In this document: one piece after another, positions 1-8,997 of the stretch
How the letters are laid out: each line of letters begins with the position of its first letter
Numbering within the stretch: the stretch's first letter is position 1
Assembly (NCBI GenBank): GCA_964483155.1
Contig: CAZAAC010000032.1
Span: 1-30,133, forward strand
Length of the DNA stretch: 30,133 nucleotides
Direction: 5' to 3'
Source of the DNA: JAAYYM01 sp964483155
GTDB taxonomy: Bacteria; Bacillota; Clostridia; Lachnospirales; Lachnospiraceae
Translations under genes and position numbers: made by a program
Notes under the pieces: generated by a model
The model's input: only the letters and a program-made list of their open reading frames with translations
Databases searched by the model: none
What the model was told of the DNA's origin: nothing

Positions 1-80
1 GATCTGTGAAGCCACGGCAACCCCCTTAGGGAAGGTGCCAACCTGAGCGAGTTTATCGAGCAATAAGAGGATTTGATTAT
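1..80 (+). promoter_or_regulatory. SAM-I (S-box) riboswitch, 3' part only
   Basis: The conserved S-box core is visible: GAAGCCACGGCAACC near 7-21, then AGGTGCCAACCTGAGCGAG near 36-54 and the closing AAGAGG near 64-69. The 5' half (P1 5' strand and kink-turn side) lies outside the window. A terminator hairpin follows and then metK, the usual arrangement in which bound S-adenosylmethionine favours termination. The element identity is read from the conserved core; the anti-terminator pairing was not traced. Confidence 0.9.
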
Positions 81-91
81 CAATTACAATC

Positions 92-122
92 GGATCCACT
101 TAATCGTGGATCTTTATTTTTT
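92..122 (+). terminator. Riboswitch-controlled intrinsic terminator before metK
   Basis: GATCCAC (93-99) pairs perfectly with GTGGATC (106-112) around a 6-base loop, followed by a T-rich tract (113-122). It lies between the SAM-I aptamer and the metK ribosome site, so it is most likely the expression platform: high SAM means termination and no MetK. Confidence 0.85.
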
Positions 123-145
123 GTTTATTCTAAGGAGGAATAGAA

Positions 146-1333
146 ATGGAAAAATTACTTTTTACTTCAGAGTCAGTAACCGAAGGACACCCTGATAAAA
201 TGTGCGATGCTATCTCAGATGCAATACTTGATGCACTTATTGAGCAGGATCCTATGAGCCGCGTGGCATGTGAAGCAGCGACGTGTACTGGATTTGTCTT
301 AGTTACAGGAGAAATTACTACCAGTGCATATGTAGACATCCAGAGAATTGTAAGAAACACAGTAAAAGAAATTGGTTATATCAAATCCGAGTATGGCTTT
401 GATGGTAACACATGTGCAGTTTTATGCGCAATTGATGAACAATCATCTGACATTGCAATGGGTGTTGATAAGGCACTTGAAGCAAAGGAAAACAAGATGA
501 CAGATGAAGAGCTTGAAGCAATTGGCGCCGGAGATCAAGGCATGATGTTCGGTTATGCTACGAATGAGACAGAAGAGTACATGCCATATTCCATCTCTTT
601 GGCACACAAACTGGCATTGCAGTTGACAAAGGTAAGAAAAGATGGAACATTAAAATATTTAAGACCTGATGGAAAAAGTCAGGTATCTGTTGAATATGAT
701 GAGAACGGTAAGCCAATTCGTTTAGAGGCGGTAGTTTTATCAACGCAGCATGACGAAGATGTAGAACAAGAACAGATTCATGCAGATATAAAGAAATATG
801 TTTTTGATCCAATCCTTCCGATAGAGCTGATTGATGAGCATACGAAATTCTTTATCAATCCGACGGGGCGTTTTGTAATAGGCGGACCTCATGGTGATGC
901 TGGACTTACAGGAAGAAAAATCATTGTTGATACCTATGGCGGTTTTGCACGTCATGGCGGTGGTGCTTTCTCAGGAAAGGATTGTACTAAAGTGGATAGA
1001 AGTGCTGCCTATGCGGCACGTTATGTCGCAAAAAATATTGTTGCAGCAGGATTGGCTGATAGATGTGAAATCCAATTATCCTATGCAATCGGTGTAGCAC
1101 AACCTACTTCTATTATGGTGGATACTTTTGGAACAGGCAAATTGAACAATGAGAGAATGGTAGAAATCGTTCGCGAGAATTTTGATCTTCGTCCAGCGGG
1201 AATTATAAAAATGTTGGATCTGCGACGCCCAATTTATAAGCAGACAGCGGCATACGGACATTTTGGACGCAATGATTTGAATTTGCCTTGGGAGGAACTT
1301 GATAAAGTATCGATTTTAAAGAAATATCTATAA
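146..1333 (+). CDS. metK: S-adenosylmethionine synthetase
   Basis: Makes S-adenosylmethionine from methionine and ATP in the cytoplasm. The 395-residue length is normal for the family. Signatures seen: GHPDK at residues 14-18, GAGDQGMMFGYA near 127-138, GGPHGDAGLTGRK near 247, and the glycine-rich GGGAFSGKD near 271-279, all intact. The ATG is chosen because TAAGGAGG sits 7 bases upstream. The gene is led by a SAM-I riboswitch and terminator, giving feedback control by its product, and is followed by a strong terminator, so it is probably a single-gene transcription unit. Confidence 0.98.
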   Translation: MEKLLFTSESVTEGHPDKMCDAISDAILDALIEQDPMSRVACEAATCTGFVLVTGEITTSAYVDIQRIVRNTVKEIGYIKSEYGFDGNTCAVLCAIDEQSSDIAMGVDKALEAKENKMTDEELEAIGAGDQGMMFGYATNETEEYMPYSISLAHKLALQLTKVRKDGTLKYLRPDGKSQVSVEYDENGKPIRLEAVVLSTQHDEDVEQEQIHADIKKYVFDPILPIELIDEHTKFFINPTGRFVIGGPHGDAGLTGRKIIVDTYGGFARHGGGAFSGKDCTKVDRSAAYAARYVAKNIVAAGLADRCEIQLSYAIGVAQPTSIMVDTFGTGKLNNERMVEIVRENFDLRPAGIIKMLDLRRPIYKQTAAYGHFGRNDLNLPWEELDKVSILKKYL

Positions 1334-1344
1334 TCATGAAAAGC

Positions 1345-1382
1345 AGATGCTCGCGGAAAATAATTTCCGTGAGCATCTTTTT
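1345..1382 (+). terminator. Intrinsic terminator after metK
   Basis: A 15-bp stem (1345-1359 with 1364-1378, one G-T wobble) with a four-base loop ATAA, followed by a short T-run. It separates metK from dnaE. Confidence 0.92.
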
Positions 1383-1417
1383 ATGATATACTGTGAAATG
1401 GAAGGTGGAGCGTCAAC

Positions 1418-4400
1418 ATGAGTTTTGTTCATTTACATACACATACTGAATACAGTTTGCTGGATGGATCAAATAAAATCAAAGAATATGTGCATCAAGT
1501 AAAGAAGCTTGGTATGAACAGTGCGGCAATTACAGATCATGGCGTTATGTTTGGCGTAATTGATTTTTATCGAGCTGCAAAGGCAGAAGGAATAAAGCCT
1601 ATTATTGGCTGTGAAGTATATGTGGCGCCAAATTCCAGATTTGATAAGGAATTAATTGGTGGCGAGGATAGGTATTATCATCTTATTCTGCTCGCTGAAA
1701 ATGAAACAGGATACCATAACCTCATGAAGATTGTCAGCAAAGGATTTACAGAGGGATATTATTATCGGCCTCGTGTAGATTTTGAAGTGTTAAATGAGTT
1801 TCATGAGGGAATTATTGCATTATCAGCCTGCCTTGCTGGTGAGGTGCAACGATATATACAAAAAGGACTGTATGAGGAAGCAAAAAAAATAGCACTTAAA
1901 TATGAAGCATGCTTTGGAATTGGGAATTATTTTTTGGAATTGCAGGATCATGGGATTCCTGAGCAGAAGACGGTTAATCAGGCATTGTTGCGTATGAGTC
2001 AGGAGCTCAATATCGAACTTGTTGCAACAAATGATATACATTATACGTATGCGGATGATGAAGCTTCACATGATGTCTTGTTATGTATTCAGACTGGGAA
2101 AAAGGTTGCCGATGAGAACAGGATGCGCTATGAAGGTGGACAATATTATGTAAAATCCCCAGAGGAGATGGAAGCGCTATTTCCTTATGCGAAAGAGGCG
2201 CTTGATAATACAGGAAAAATCGCAGAGAGATGTAATGTGGAAATCGAATTTGGTGTGACAAAATTACCTCGATTCGATGTGCCATCTGGATATGATGCAT
2301 GGTCTTATTTAAATAAAATATGTTTTGATGGTCTGGAAAAACGATACCCGGGATATGGAGATGAATTAAAACAAAGACTGGAATATGAACTAGATACAAT
2401 TCATGATATGGGATTTGTGGACTATTTTCTTATCACATGGGATTTTATACATTATGCAAAAGAAAACGAGATAGCTGTCGGTCCAGGCAGAGGTTCCGCA
2501 GCAGGAAGCATTGTTTCCTATTGTCTTGAAATAACAGATATCGATCCAATTAAATATAAGTTGCTTTTTGAGAGATTTTTAAATCCGGAACGGATATCAA
2601 TGCCGGATATTGATATCGACTTCTGCTTTGAGAGAAGGCAGGAAGTAATTGATTATGTTGTCAAAAAATATGGAAAAGATAAAGTGGTGCAGATTGTAAC
2701 ATTTGGAACAATGGCGGCTAAGGGAGTCATCAGAGATGTGGGACGTGTTATGGACATGCCTTATTCTAATGTAGATGCCATCGCTAAAATGATACCAAAT
2801 GAGCTTAATATTACAATTGATCGGGCACTTGAACTGAATCATGATTTTAAGAAATTATATGAAGAAGATGAACAGATCCATAATATGATTGTTATGTGTA
2901 AGCGATTAGAAGGACTACCGCGCCATACATCAATGCATGCGGCAGGCGTCGTCATCTGCCAGAAATCTGCAGATGAGTTTGTGCCGTTATCCCGTGGCTC
3001 TGATGGCTCTATTACAACACAGTTTACCATGACAACATTAGAAGAACTTGGTCTGTTAAAAATGGATTTCCTGGGACTTCGTACTTTGACGGTAATACAA
3101 AATGCGGTAAAACTTGCCGAAAAGAGTATAGGCAAAAAAATAGATTTGAATCAAATCGATTATAATGATAAAGAGGTTTTTGATTCGATAGGTCTCGGTC
3201 GTACTGATGGTGTGTTTCAATTAGAAAGTGCGGGAATGAAAAACTTTATGAAGGAATTGAAGCCACAGAGTCTGGAAGATGTCATTGCTGGAATTTCTTT
3301 GTATCGTCCAGGCCCCATGGAATTCATACCACAGTATGTAAGGGGAAAGAACTCGGCGGATACGATTCAATATGACTGTCCAGAATTAGAACCCATTTTG
3401 GCGCCTACTTATGGATGTATCGTATATCAGGAACAGGTTATGCAGATAGTACGTGATCTGGGCGGATATACGCTTGGAAGAAGCGATCTGGTGCGCCGCG
3501 CCATGAGCAAGAAGAAACAAAGTGTTATGGAAAAGGAACGTAAGAACTTTATCTATGGAAACATTGAAGAAGGCGTACCAGGCTGTATTGCTAAAGGAAT
3601 AGATGAGCGTGTAGCAAGTAAAATCTATGATAATATGATGGATTTTGCAAAATATGCCTTTAATAAATCACACGCGGCGGCATATGCAGTAGTTTCCTAT
3701 CAAACGGCATACTTGAAATATTATTTTCCGCTTGAATTTATGGCAGCACTTATGACATCAGTGATAGATGCACCTAATAAAGTATATGAATATATTTATA
3801 CTTGTAGAACGATGAAAATCCCGATTTTACCCCCCAATATTAATCAAGGGGAATCTAATTTCTCAGTTTCTGAAGCGGATGAGGATGAGCGTCGAGGAAT
3901 CAGATATGGACTATCTGCCATTAAAGGAATCGGACGACCAATTATTAATGAGATTGTCAATGAGAGAAAGGCACGTGGCCCTTTCACGACCATAAAGGAT
4001 TTCATAACACGTTTAGCAGATAAAGATATTAATAAACGAGTAATTGAAAACTTAATTAAGGCGGGTGCATTTGATTCTTTTGCAGGCACACGTAAACAAT
4101 TAATGAGCATTTATGTGCAGATTATGGATAGTATTATTCATAATAAAAAAACAAATATGGCGGGACAGATTTCTCTTTTTGATATAGTAGGCGAAGACGA
4201 AAAGACAGAATATGATATTCAGATGCCGGATGTTGGAGAATATAGCAAAGAGATGTTGCTATCATTTGAAAAGGAGGTAATCGGCGTATATATCAGTGGA
4301 CATCCCTTAGAGGCGGATGAAGCTATGTGGAGAAAACACATTACTGCATATGCAGCGGATTTTGCTATTGATGAGGAGACAGGTGAGACAAAAGCAAAAG

Positions 4401-4885
4401 ATCAGGAACGTGTAACGGTCGGTGGTGTCATTGAAACAAAAACAATTAAGTATACGAAATCCGGAAAAAACATGGCATTTATCATGCTTGAGGACCTTAC
4501 AGGTAAGGTTGAGGTAATTATATGGCCAAATGATTATGAAAAGAATTCTAAATGGATTATTGAAGATAGCAAAGTTTTTGTGCAGGGCAGTGTATCTGTA
4601 GAAGAGGAAAAGGATGCAAAGTTAATTTGCCAGAAAATCATACCATTTGATAATATGCCTAAAAAGCTATGGATTAAGTTTCCGACAAAAGAAGATTTTC
4701 TGCTTCGAGAGGCTGATTTGCTCTTTGCATTAGAGGAATCTGACGGAAATGATACTGTTGCTATTTTTATCGAGGCAACAAAAGAAATCAAGAGTTTACC
4801 AAAGAGCAAAAGTGTATGCGCTGACGCAGAGCTGATTGCAAAAATGATTACTATTTTTGGAGAGGGCAATGTTAAGGTTGTGTAA
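1418..4885 (+). CDS. dnaE: DNA polymerase III alpha subunit, DnaE1 type
   Basis: Replicative DNA polymerase catalytic subunit, 1155 residues. Order of parts: an N-terminal PHP domain starting with HLHTHTEYSLLDG; the C-family polymerase core with GPGRGSAAGS near 356-365; the acidic motif PDIDIDF near 396-402 carrying two metal-binding aspartates; and a third aspartate in KMDFLGLRTL near 548-557. Tandem helix-hairpin-helix sequence follows near 830-880, and an OB-fold (TVGGVIETKTIKYTKSGKNM) near 1005. There is no internal 3'-5' exonuclease insert, so this is the DnaE rather than the PolC form. Most Firmicutes carry both, with DnaE extending RNA primers; which role it has here cannot be read from the window. 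The ATG follows a GGTGGAG site. Confidence 0.97.
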   Translation: MSFVHLHTHTEYSLLDGSNKIKEYVHQVKKLGMNSAAITDHGVMFGVIDFYRAAKAEGIKPIIGCEVYVAPNSRFDKELIGGEDRYYHLILLAENETGYHNLMKIVSKGFTEGYYYRPRVDFEVLNEFHEGIIALSACLAGEVQRYIQKGLYEEAKKIALKYEACFGIGNYFLELQDHGIPEQKTVNQALLRMSQELNIELVATNDIHYTYADDEASHDVLLCIQTGKKVADENRMRYEGGQYYVKSPEEMEALFPYAKEALDNTGKIAERCNVEIEFGVTKLPRFDVPSGYDAWSYLNKICFDGLEKRYPGYGDELKQRLEYELDTIHDMGFVDYFLITWDFIHYAKENEIAVGPGRGSAAGSIVSYCLEITDIDPIKYKLLFERFLNPERISMPDIDIDFCFERRQEVIDYVVKKYGKDKVVQIVTFGTMAAKGVIRDVGRVMDMPYSNVDAIAKMIPNELNITIDRALELNHDFKKLYEEDEQIHNMIVMCKRLEGLPRHTSMHAAGVVICQKSADEFVPLSRGSDGSITTQFTMTTLEELGLLKMDFLGLRTLTVIQNAVKLAEKSIGKKIDLNQIDYNDKEVFDSIGLGRTDGVFQLESAGMKNFMKELKPQSLEDVIAGISLYRPGPMEFIPQYVRGKNSADTIQYDCPELEPILAPTYGCIVYQEQVMQIVRDLGGYTLGRSDLVRRAMSKKKQSVMEKERKNFIYGNIEEGVPGCIAKGIDERVASKIYDNMMDFAKYAFNKSHAAAYAVVSYQTAYLKYYFPLEFMAALMTSVIDAPNKVYEYIYTCRTMKIPILPPNINQGESNFSVSEADEDERRGIRYGLSAIKGIGRPIINEIVNERKARGPFTTIKDFITRLADKDINKRVIENLIKAGAFDSFAGTRKQLMSIYVQIMDSIIHNKKTNMAGQISLFDIVGEDEKTEYDIQMPDVGEYSKEMLLSFEKEVIGVYISGHPLEADEAMWRKHITAYAADFAIDEETGETKAKDQERVTVGGVIETKTIKYTKSGKNMAFIMLEDLTGKVEVIIWPNDYEKNSKWIIEDSKVFVQGSVSVEEEKDAKLICQKIIPFDNMPKKLWIKFPTKEDFLLREADLLFALEESDGNDTVAIFIEATKEIKSLPKSKSVCADAELIAKMITIFGEGNVKVV

Positions 4886-4900
4886 GGTTATATAAATATC

Positions 4901-4929
4901 TTGAAAATCGTGTATAAAAAAGGTAGAAT
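4901..4929 (+). promoter_or_regulatory. Sigma-A-like promoter for pfkA
   Basis: TTGAAA (4901-4906), a 17-base spacer and TAGAAT (4924-4929), lying in the gap between dnaE and pfkA. The spacing is ideal. Confidence 0.7.
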
Positions 4930-4972
4930 AGATTAAATCTTGCATAAGCAGGATGATTTAGGAGGATATAGT

Positions 4973-5947
4973 ATGTCAGATAAAGTAGATACAATAGGTA
5001 TATTGACAAGCGGCGGCGATGCACCTGGTATGAATGCTGCAATCCGGGCAGCAGTCAGAAAAGCAATTGCAGGTGGGAAGAGAGTAAAAGGAATACAAAA
5101 GGGATTTCAAGGACTATTAAATGAAGAAATCGAAGATATGTCTCCCAGAGATGTATCAGATATTATACAACGTGGTGGGACCATTCTTCGCACGGCAAGA
5201 TGTGAGGAGTTCAAGACAGAGGAAGGACAGAAAAAGGGAGCTGAGATATGCAGAAAGCATGGTATTGACGGACTTATCGTAATAGGTGGTGACGGTTCCT
5301 ATCGAGGGGCACAGAAACTTGCCGAAAATGGTATTAATACAATCGCACTTCCCGGAACAATAGATTTGGATATTGCCTGTACTGATTATACGATTGGATT
5401 TGATACGGCAGTCAATACAGCTATGCAGGCTATCGATAAGGTGCGAGACACCTCTTCTTCTCATGAAAGATGTAGCATTATTGAAGTAATGGGGCGTAAT
5501 GCTGGATATATTGCACTTTGGTGTGGTGTGGCAAATGGTGCTGAGGATATCCTGCTTCCAGAAAAATATGAGTTTAATGAACAAGATATCATTAATAATA
5601 TTGTAAATAGCAGAAAAAAAGGAAAAACACATCATATCATTATTAATGCAGAAGGGATTGGACATTCTACATCTATGGCCAGAAGAATTGAAGCTGCTAC
5701 GGGTGTAGAGACTAGAGCAACAATTTTAGGGTATATGCAAAGAGGTGGAAGTCCTACTTGTAAAGATAGATTCTATGCCTCTATGATGGGTGCATACGCA
5801 TCAGACTTAATGTGTCAAGGTAAGTCAAATCGTGTCGTTGCATACTTGCATGGAGAATTTATTGATTTTGATATTGATGAGGCATTAGCAATGAAAAAAG
5901 ATATTCCAGCATATCAATATGAAGTCAGCAGAATTCTTTCTACTTAA
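4973..5947 (+). CDS. pfkA: ATP-dependent 6-phosphofructokinase
   Basis: Phosphorylates fructose-6-phosphate to the 1,6-bisphosphate in glycolysis. From this start it is 324 residues, the usual size of bacterial PfkA. The ATG at 4973 is preferred over one 33 bases upstream because GGAGG (4961-4965) sits 7 bases before it. Seen: the nucleotide site TSGGDAPGMNAA, GGDGSYRGA and PGTID, the glycines typical of ATP-using rather than pyrophosphate-using enzymes, and the EVMGRNAGY substrate loop. One oddity: the usual GTIDND active-site string reads GTIDLDIAC here; the catalytic aspartate is kept and the neighbouring Asn is replaced by Leu. The gene is monocistronic by its own promoter and a hairpin downstream. 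Confidence 0.95.
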   Translation: MSDKVDTIGILTSGGDAPGMNAAIRAAVRKAIAGGKRVKGIQKGFQGLLNEEIEDMSPRDVSDIIQRGGTILRTARCEEFKTEEGQKKGAEICRKHGIDGLIVIGGDGSYRGAQKLAENGINTIALPGTIDLDIACTDYTIGFDTAVNTAMQAIDKVRDTSSSHERCSIIEVMGRNAGYIALWCGVANGAEDILLPEKYEFNEQDIINNIVNSRKKGKTHHIIINAEGIGHSTSMARRIEAATGVETRATILGYMQRGGSPTCKDRFYASMMGAYASDLMCQGKSNRVVAYLHGEFIDFDIDEALAMKKDIPAYQYEVSRILST

Positions 5948-5955
5948 ATTTTTGG

Positions 5956-5982
5956 CAGGTGCGCATTTATAGTGTGCACCTG
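5956..5982 (+). terminator. Possible weak terminator after pfkA
   Basis: CAGGTGCGCA (5956-5965) pairs with TGTGCACCTG (5973-5982), one G-T wobble, 7-base loop. The following TATTGGTTTG is a poor T-tract, so it may only attenuate or stabilise the pfkA 3' end and allow read-through into the next operon. Confidence 0.55.
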
Positions 5983-6017
5983 TATTGGTTTGAATCATTT
6001 CATCGGGAAGGAAAAAC

Positions 6018-6800
6018 ATGATTACAAGCAATTCTAATGTGCAGATTAAGAATATTGTTCAATTAAATACAAGTAGTAAGGCAAGACGAGAACAGGGTGT
6101 ATTTGTTGCGGAAGGAATAAAAATGTTCCTAGAAGCCACGCCCAATAGCATTAGCAAAATTTATGTTGCAAAATCTTTCTATGATACAAAACAGCATATG
6201 GAAAAGGTAGAACAGTATCCATATGAGATTGTGGAAGATGCAGTATTTAAGAAGGCGTCTGATACTGTTATGCCACAAGGAATCATCTGTATAGTTAAGC
6301 AAAAGAAATATGAATTCGAAAAAATACTGGAAAGCTCTGCCCCACATCTGATTTTGCTTGAGGGTTTGCAGGATCCTGGTAATCTCGGAACGATTATCAG
6401 GACAGGCGAAGGTGCTGGCGTGGATGGTGTTATTATGAGTGATAACACGGTAGATATTTATAACCCGAAGGTTATCCGTGCTACAATGGGTTCTATCTAT
6501 AGAATGCCGTTTTTTTATACAAAGGATTTAGAAATGATAGTAGCATTGCTACATCAAAAAGGCATTTGTACTTACGCCGCACATTTAGATGGCGATCACA
6601 ATTATAATGAGGAGGACTATCAGAAGGGTTGTGCATTTTTAATTGGAAATGAAGGAAACGGTCTGACGACGTCTTTATCAGAAAAAGCCGAAAGAAAAAT
6701 CAAGATACCGATGCATGGAAAAGTGGAATCATTAAATGCAGCGATATCAGCCACAATACTAATGTACGAAGTAAATAGGCAGAGGAGAGAGAAAAAATGA
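6018..6800 (+). CDS. SpoU/TrmH-family RNA 2'-O-methyltransferase
   Basis: A knotted (SPOUT) methyltransferase of 260 residues that uses SAM to methylate a ribose 2'-OH in rRNA or tRNA; the exact target cannot be told from sequence. The N-terminal ~105 residues resemble the SpoU substrate-binding domain. The catalytic domain shows motif 1 (LQDPGNLGTIIRTGEGAG, near 116-134), motif 2 (NPKVIRATMGSIYRMPFF, near 149-166), and motif 3 (IGNEGNG near 209 and NAAISATILMYE near 240). The ATG follows GGGAAGGA. Its stop overlaps the proC start by 4 bases (ATGA), so the two genes are translationally coupled. Confidence 0.9.
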   Translation: MITSNSNVQIKNIVQLNTSSKARREQGVFVAEGIKMFLEATPNSISKIYVAKSFYDTKQHMEKVEQYPYEIVEDAVFKKASDTVMPQGIICIVKQKKYEFEKILESSAPHLILLEGLQDPGNLGTIIRTGEGAGVDGVIMSDNTVDIYNPKVIRATMGSIYRMPFFYTKDLEMIVALLHQKGICTYAAHLDGDHNYNEEDYQKGCAFLIGNEGNGLTTSLSEKAERKIKIPMHGKVESLNAAISATILMYEVNRQRREKK

Positions 6801-7591
6801 AGATTGGATTTATAGGATTGGGAAATATGGCAGGCGCAATGATCGGAGGTATTATTGCAAAGAATATCATACAGAAGGAAGATATTATCGGCGCAGATGC
6901 AATTAGTGCTGCAACAGAAAGAGCGACAGAGATGTTTGGTATTGAGACTATGATGGATAATACTGCTATTGTTGAGCAAGCAGATATCATTATTCTTTCG
7001 GTAAAACCGCAATTATATGAGACTGTAATAAGTGGCATCAAGAAGGCAGTCCGAAAAGAGCAGATTATTATAACGATTGCGCCGGGCAAAACAATTGCAT
7101 GGCTAACAAAGCAATTCGGAGACAATTATAAATTTGTAAGATGTATGCCTAATACGCCAGCTCTCGTCGGAGAAGGCTGTACTGGTGTCTGCATGAGTGA
7201 AAAGGTTACAGAGGAAGAAAAAGAACAGGTCATGCGCATTTTGAACAGTTTTGGGAAAGCATATATTGTTGCAGAACACTTAATGGACGCAGTGGTTGCA
7301 GTAAGTGGAAGTTCACCAGCATATGTATTTATGATGATTGAAGCGATGGCTGATGAAGCAGTTTTAGAAGGCCTTCCAAGAGCGCTGGCATATGAATTTG
7401 CGGCACAGGCAGTACTTGGAAGTGCAAAGATGGTTCTGGATACAGGGAAACATCCAGGAGAACTGAAAGATATGGTATGTTCGCCAGGGGGGACTACGAT
7501 AGAAGCAGTAAAAGTTCTTGAAGAACAGGGATTTAGAGCGGGAATCATGGCTGCTATGAAGGCTTGTGCACAAAAATCACGCGATTTATAA
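6797..7591 (+). CDS. proC: Pyrroline-5-carboxylate reductase
   Basis: Last step of proline synthesis: NAD(P)H-dependent reduction of 1-pyrroline-5-carboxylate to proline, in the cytoplasm. At 264 residues it is the family size. The N-terminal Rossmann motif GFIGLGNMAGAM (residues 4-15) binds the dinucleotide. CMPNTPALVGEG and the C-terminal dimerisation domain with SGSSPAYVFMMIEAMADEAV and SPGGTTIEAVKVLE are typical and complete. The start overlaps the methyltransferase stop by 4 bases and has GAGGAGAG upstream. No terminator is seen, but a new promoter follows at once. Confidence 0.96.
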   Translation: MKIGFIGLGNMAGAMIGGIIAKNIIQKEDIIGADAISAATERATEMFGIETMMDNTAIVEQADIIILSVKPQLYETVISGIKKAVRKEQIIITIAPGKTIAWLTKQFGDNYKFVRCMPNTPALVGEGCTGVCMSEKVTEEEKEQVMRILNSFGKAYIVAEHLMDAVVAVSGSSPAYVFMMIEAMADEAVLEGLPRALAYEFAAQAVLGSAKMVLDTGKHPGELKDMVCSPGGTTIEAVKVLEEQGFRAGIMAAMKACAQKSRDL

Positions 7592-7607
7592 CAAGGGTTT
7601 TGGCACA

Positions 7608-7636
7608 TTGACAAAGGGAATATTATCTGATAAAAT
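7608..7636 (+). promoter_or_regulatory. Sigma-A-like promoter for the cell-wall hydrolase
   Basis: A perfect -35 TTGACA (7608-7613), 17-base spacer, and TAAAAT (7631-7636). The start codon at 7719 leaves a leader of about 75 bases. Confidence 0.8.
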
Positions 7637-7718
7637 ATCACTGTAATAAATCTGTAATACTTTTAATAAATTTAGTATAAAATTGTAAAAGAATACAGAC
7701 TTATCGGTGGAGGTAGTA

Positions 7719-8852
7719 ATGAAGTTTCTTTCTGGTAAATGTTTCTATAAAATCAAACTCACGGTGATTGCAATTGCTGTATGCTTATCTGTTCAGATTA
7801 GCTTTACTGTTGATGCTTTTGCGGAGGTTGGTGTAAATGCTGGAGCTTCAAAAGTAATGGAAGAGGATAGTGTTTCTGCCGATGAGGTTAAGACTGAAGA
7901 GCCAGAGAGAGTAATCGAAATAAAAGTTACTGTTAATGAAGTAAGCGAGAATGTGGTAGGAAATATTGTGATGGCAGGTGTTGCTGAATCACTGAATGTT
8001 AGAGCACAGGCCTCTGAAGAATCTGAGTTAGTAGGAAAATTATATAGTAACAGTTGTGGAGAAATCATTGAAAAAAATGCAGACTGGACAAAGCTTAAAA
8101 GTGGGAACCTAGTAGGCTGGGCAAAAAATGATTTCCTAATATTTGGCGAAGAAGCTGAGAAACTTGCGGCAGAAGCGACTTCTGTTACAGCAAAGATCAA
8201 GACAGATTCTTTAAGAGTAAGAAAAGAAGCGAATGAAGAAGCAGGTGTCTATGGACTTGTTGGCAAAGGTGATACTTTTGAAGTCATAGAAGAAAGCGGA
8301 GACTGGATTAAGATACAGTTCAGTAAAGATATAGCTGGCTATATTGCACTAGAGTATGCTGATTTAACAAGAGAAACGCCATATGGCGAAACAATTGAGG
8401 AAATAAATACACGTGAGACTGCGGAAAAAGAAGCCGCAGCAAAGAAGGCACAGGAACTTGTAGCATCAAGGACAACCGCAACAACAGCAACAAATAACGG
8501 TGCAATAACTGGTGATGTTAATGATGTGTTGCTTTTAGCAGCATTGATTCAATGTGAAGCAGGAAGTGAATGCTATGAAGGACAAGTCGCAGTCGGATCT
8601 GTTGTAATGAACAGACTCAGAGGCGGTCGTTATGGGAATTCGCTTTATACGGTTATTTATGCAAGTGGTCAATTTAGTCCGGCTGGAAGCGGCAGAGTAG
8701 CGACAGTATATGCAAGAGGACCTAAAGCAGTCTGTATTCAGGCCGCTCAGGATGCAATGAATGGTATCTCTCTAATTGGTACGGCAACACATTTTAGAAA
8801 TATTCGTTCTGGTTTTGCAGGAATCGTAATTGGCAATCATGTATTCTGGTAA
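7719..8852 (+). CDS. Secreted SH3-domain cell-wall hydrolase (SleB/CwlJ type)
   Basis: An exported peptidoglycan hydrolase of 377 residues. A signal peptide spans residues 1-35 (basic start KCFYKIK, hydrophobic core, probable cleavage after AFA). Two bacterial SH3 domains follow, near 78-143 (SLNVRAQ) and 157-220 (SLRVRKEAN), likely wall-binding. After a Ala/Thr-rich linker, a C-terminal Hydrolase_2 domain starts near 268 with the family string AALIQCEAGSECYEGQVAVG, which holds the predicted catalytic Glu, and ends at a C-terminal GNHVFW. The ATG at 7719 is preferred to an in-frame GTG at 7707 because GGTGGAGG lies just before it. Spore-cortex lysis or vegetative wall turnover are both possible; sequence alone does not decide. 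Confidence 0.92.
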   Translation: MKFLSGKCFYKIKLTVIAIAVCLSVQISFTVDAFAEVGVNAGASKVMEEDSVSADEVKTEEPERVIEIKVTVNEVSENVVGNIVMAGVAESLNVRAQASEESELVGKLYSNSCGEIIEKNADWTKLKSGNLVGWAKNDFLIFGEEAEKLAAEATSVTAKIKTDSLRVRKEANEEAGVYGLVGKGDTFEVIEESGDWIKIQFSKDIAGYIALEYADLTRETPYGETIEEINTRETAEKEAAAKKAQELVASRTTATTATNNGAITGDVNDVLLLAALIQCEAGSECYEGQVAVGSVVMNRLRGGRYGNSLYTVIYASGQFSPAGSGRVATVYARGPKAVCIQAAQDAMNGISLIGTATHFRNIRSGFAGIVIGNHVFW

Positions 8853-8881
8853 TCGTAATATAATAATAAAGGATATATGAG

Positions 8882-8907
8882 GAGATGGATAGATGCCATC
8901 TCTTTTT
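8882..8907 (+). terminator. Intrinsic terminator after the hydrolase
   Basis: GAGATGG (8882-8888) pairs with CCATCTC (8896-8902) and is followed by TTTTT. Confidence 0.85.
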
Positions 8908-8932
8908 CATTATTTTTTTATAATTGGAAGAG

Positions 8933-8961
8933 TTGTAAAAATATATAAAATATAGTATGAT
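8933..8961 (+). promoter_or_regulatory. Probable promoter for the nfeD/SPFH pair
   Basis: TTGTAA (8933-8938), 17-base spacer, TATGAT (8956-8961). It lies directly after the preceding terminator. Confidence 0.6.
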
Positions 8962-8997
8962 TACAGGTATTAAAACCCTAGAAAGGGGGGAATAGTT

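Noticed and set aside
4940..4972. Upstream in-frame ATG for pfkA
   Set aside because: It would translate the GGAGG ribosome site itself; the ATG at 4973 has ideal spacing and gives the usual family length.
5156..5665. 169-codon minus-strand ORF opposite pfkA
   Set aside because: No ribosome site and no recognisable family; it is the shadow of a strongly conserved gene.
7126..7641. 171-codon minus-strand ORF opposite proC
   Set aside because: Shadow of proC with Ser/Ala-rich low-complexity composition.
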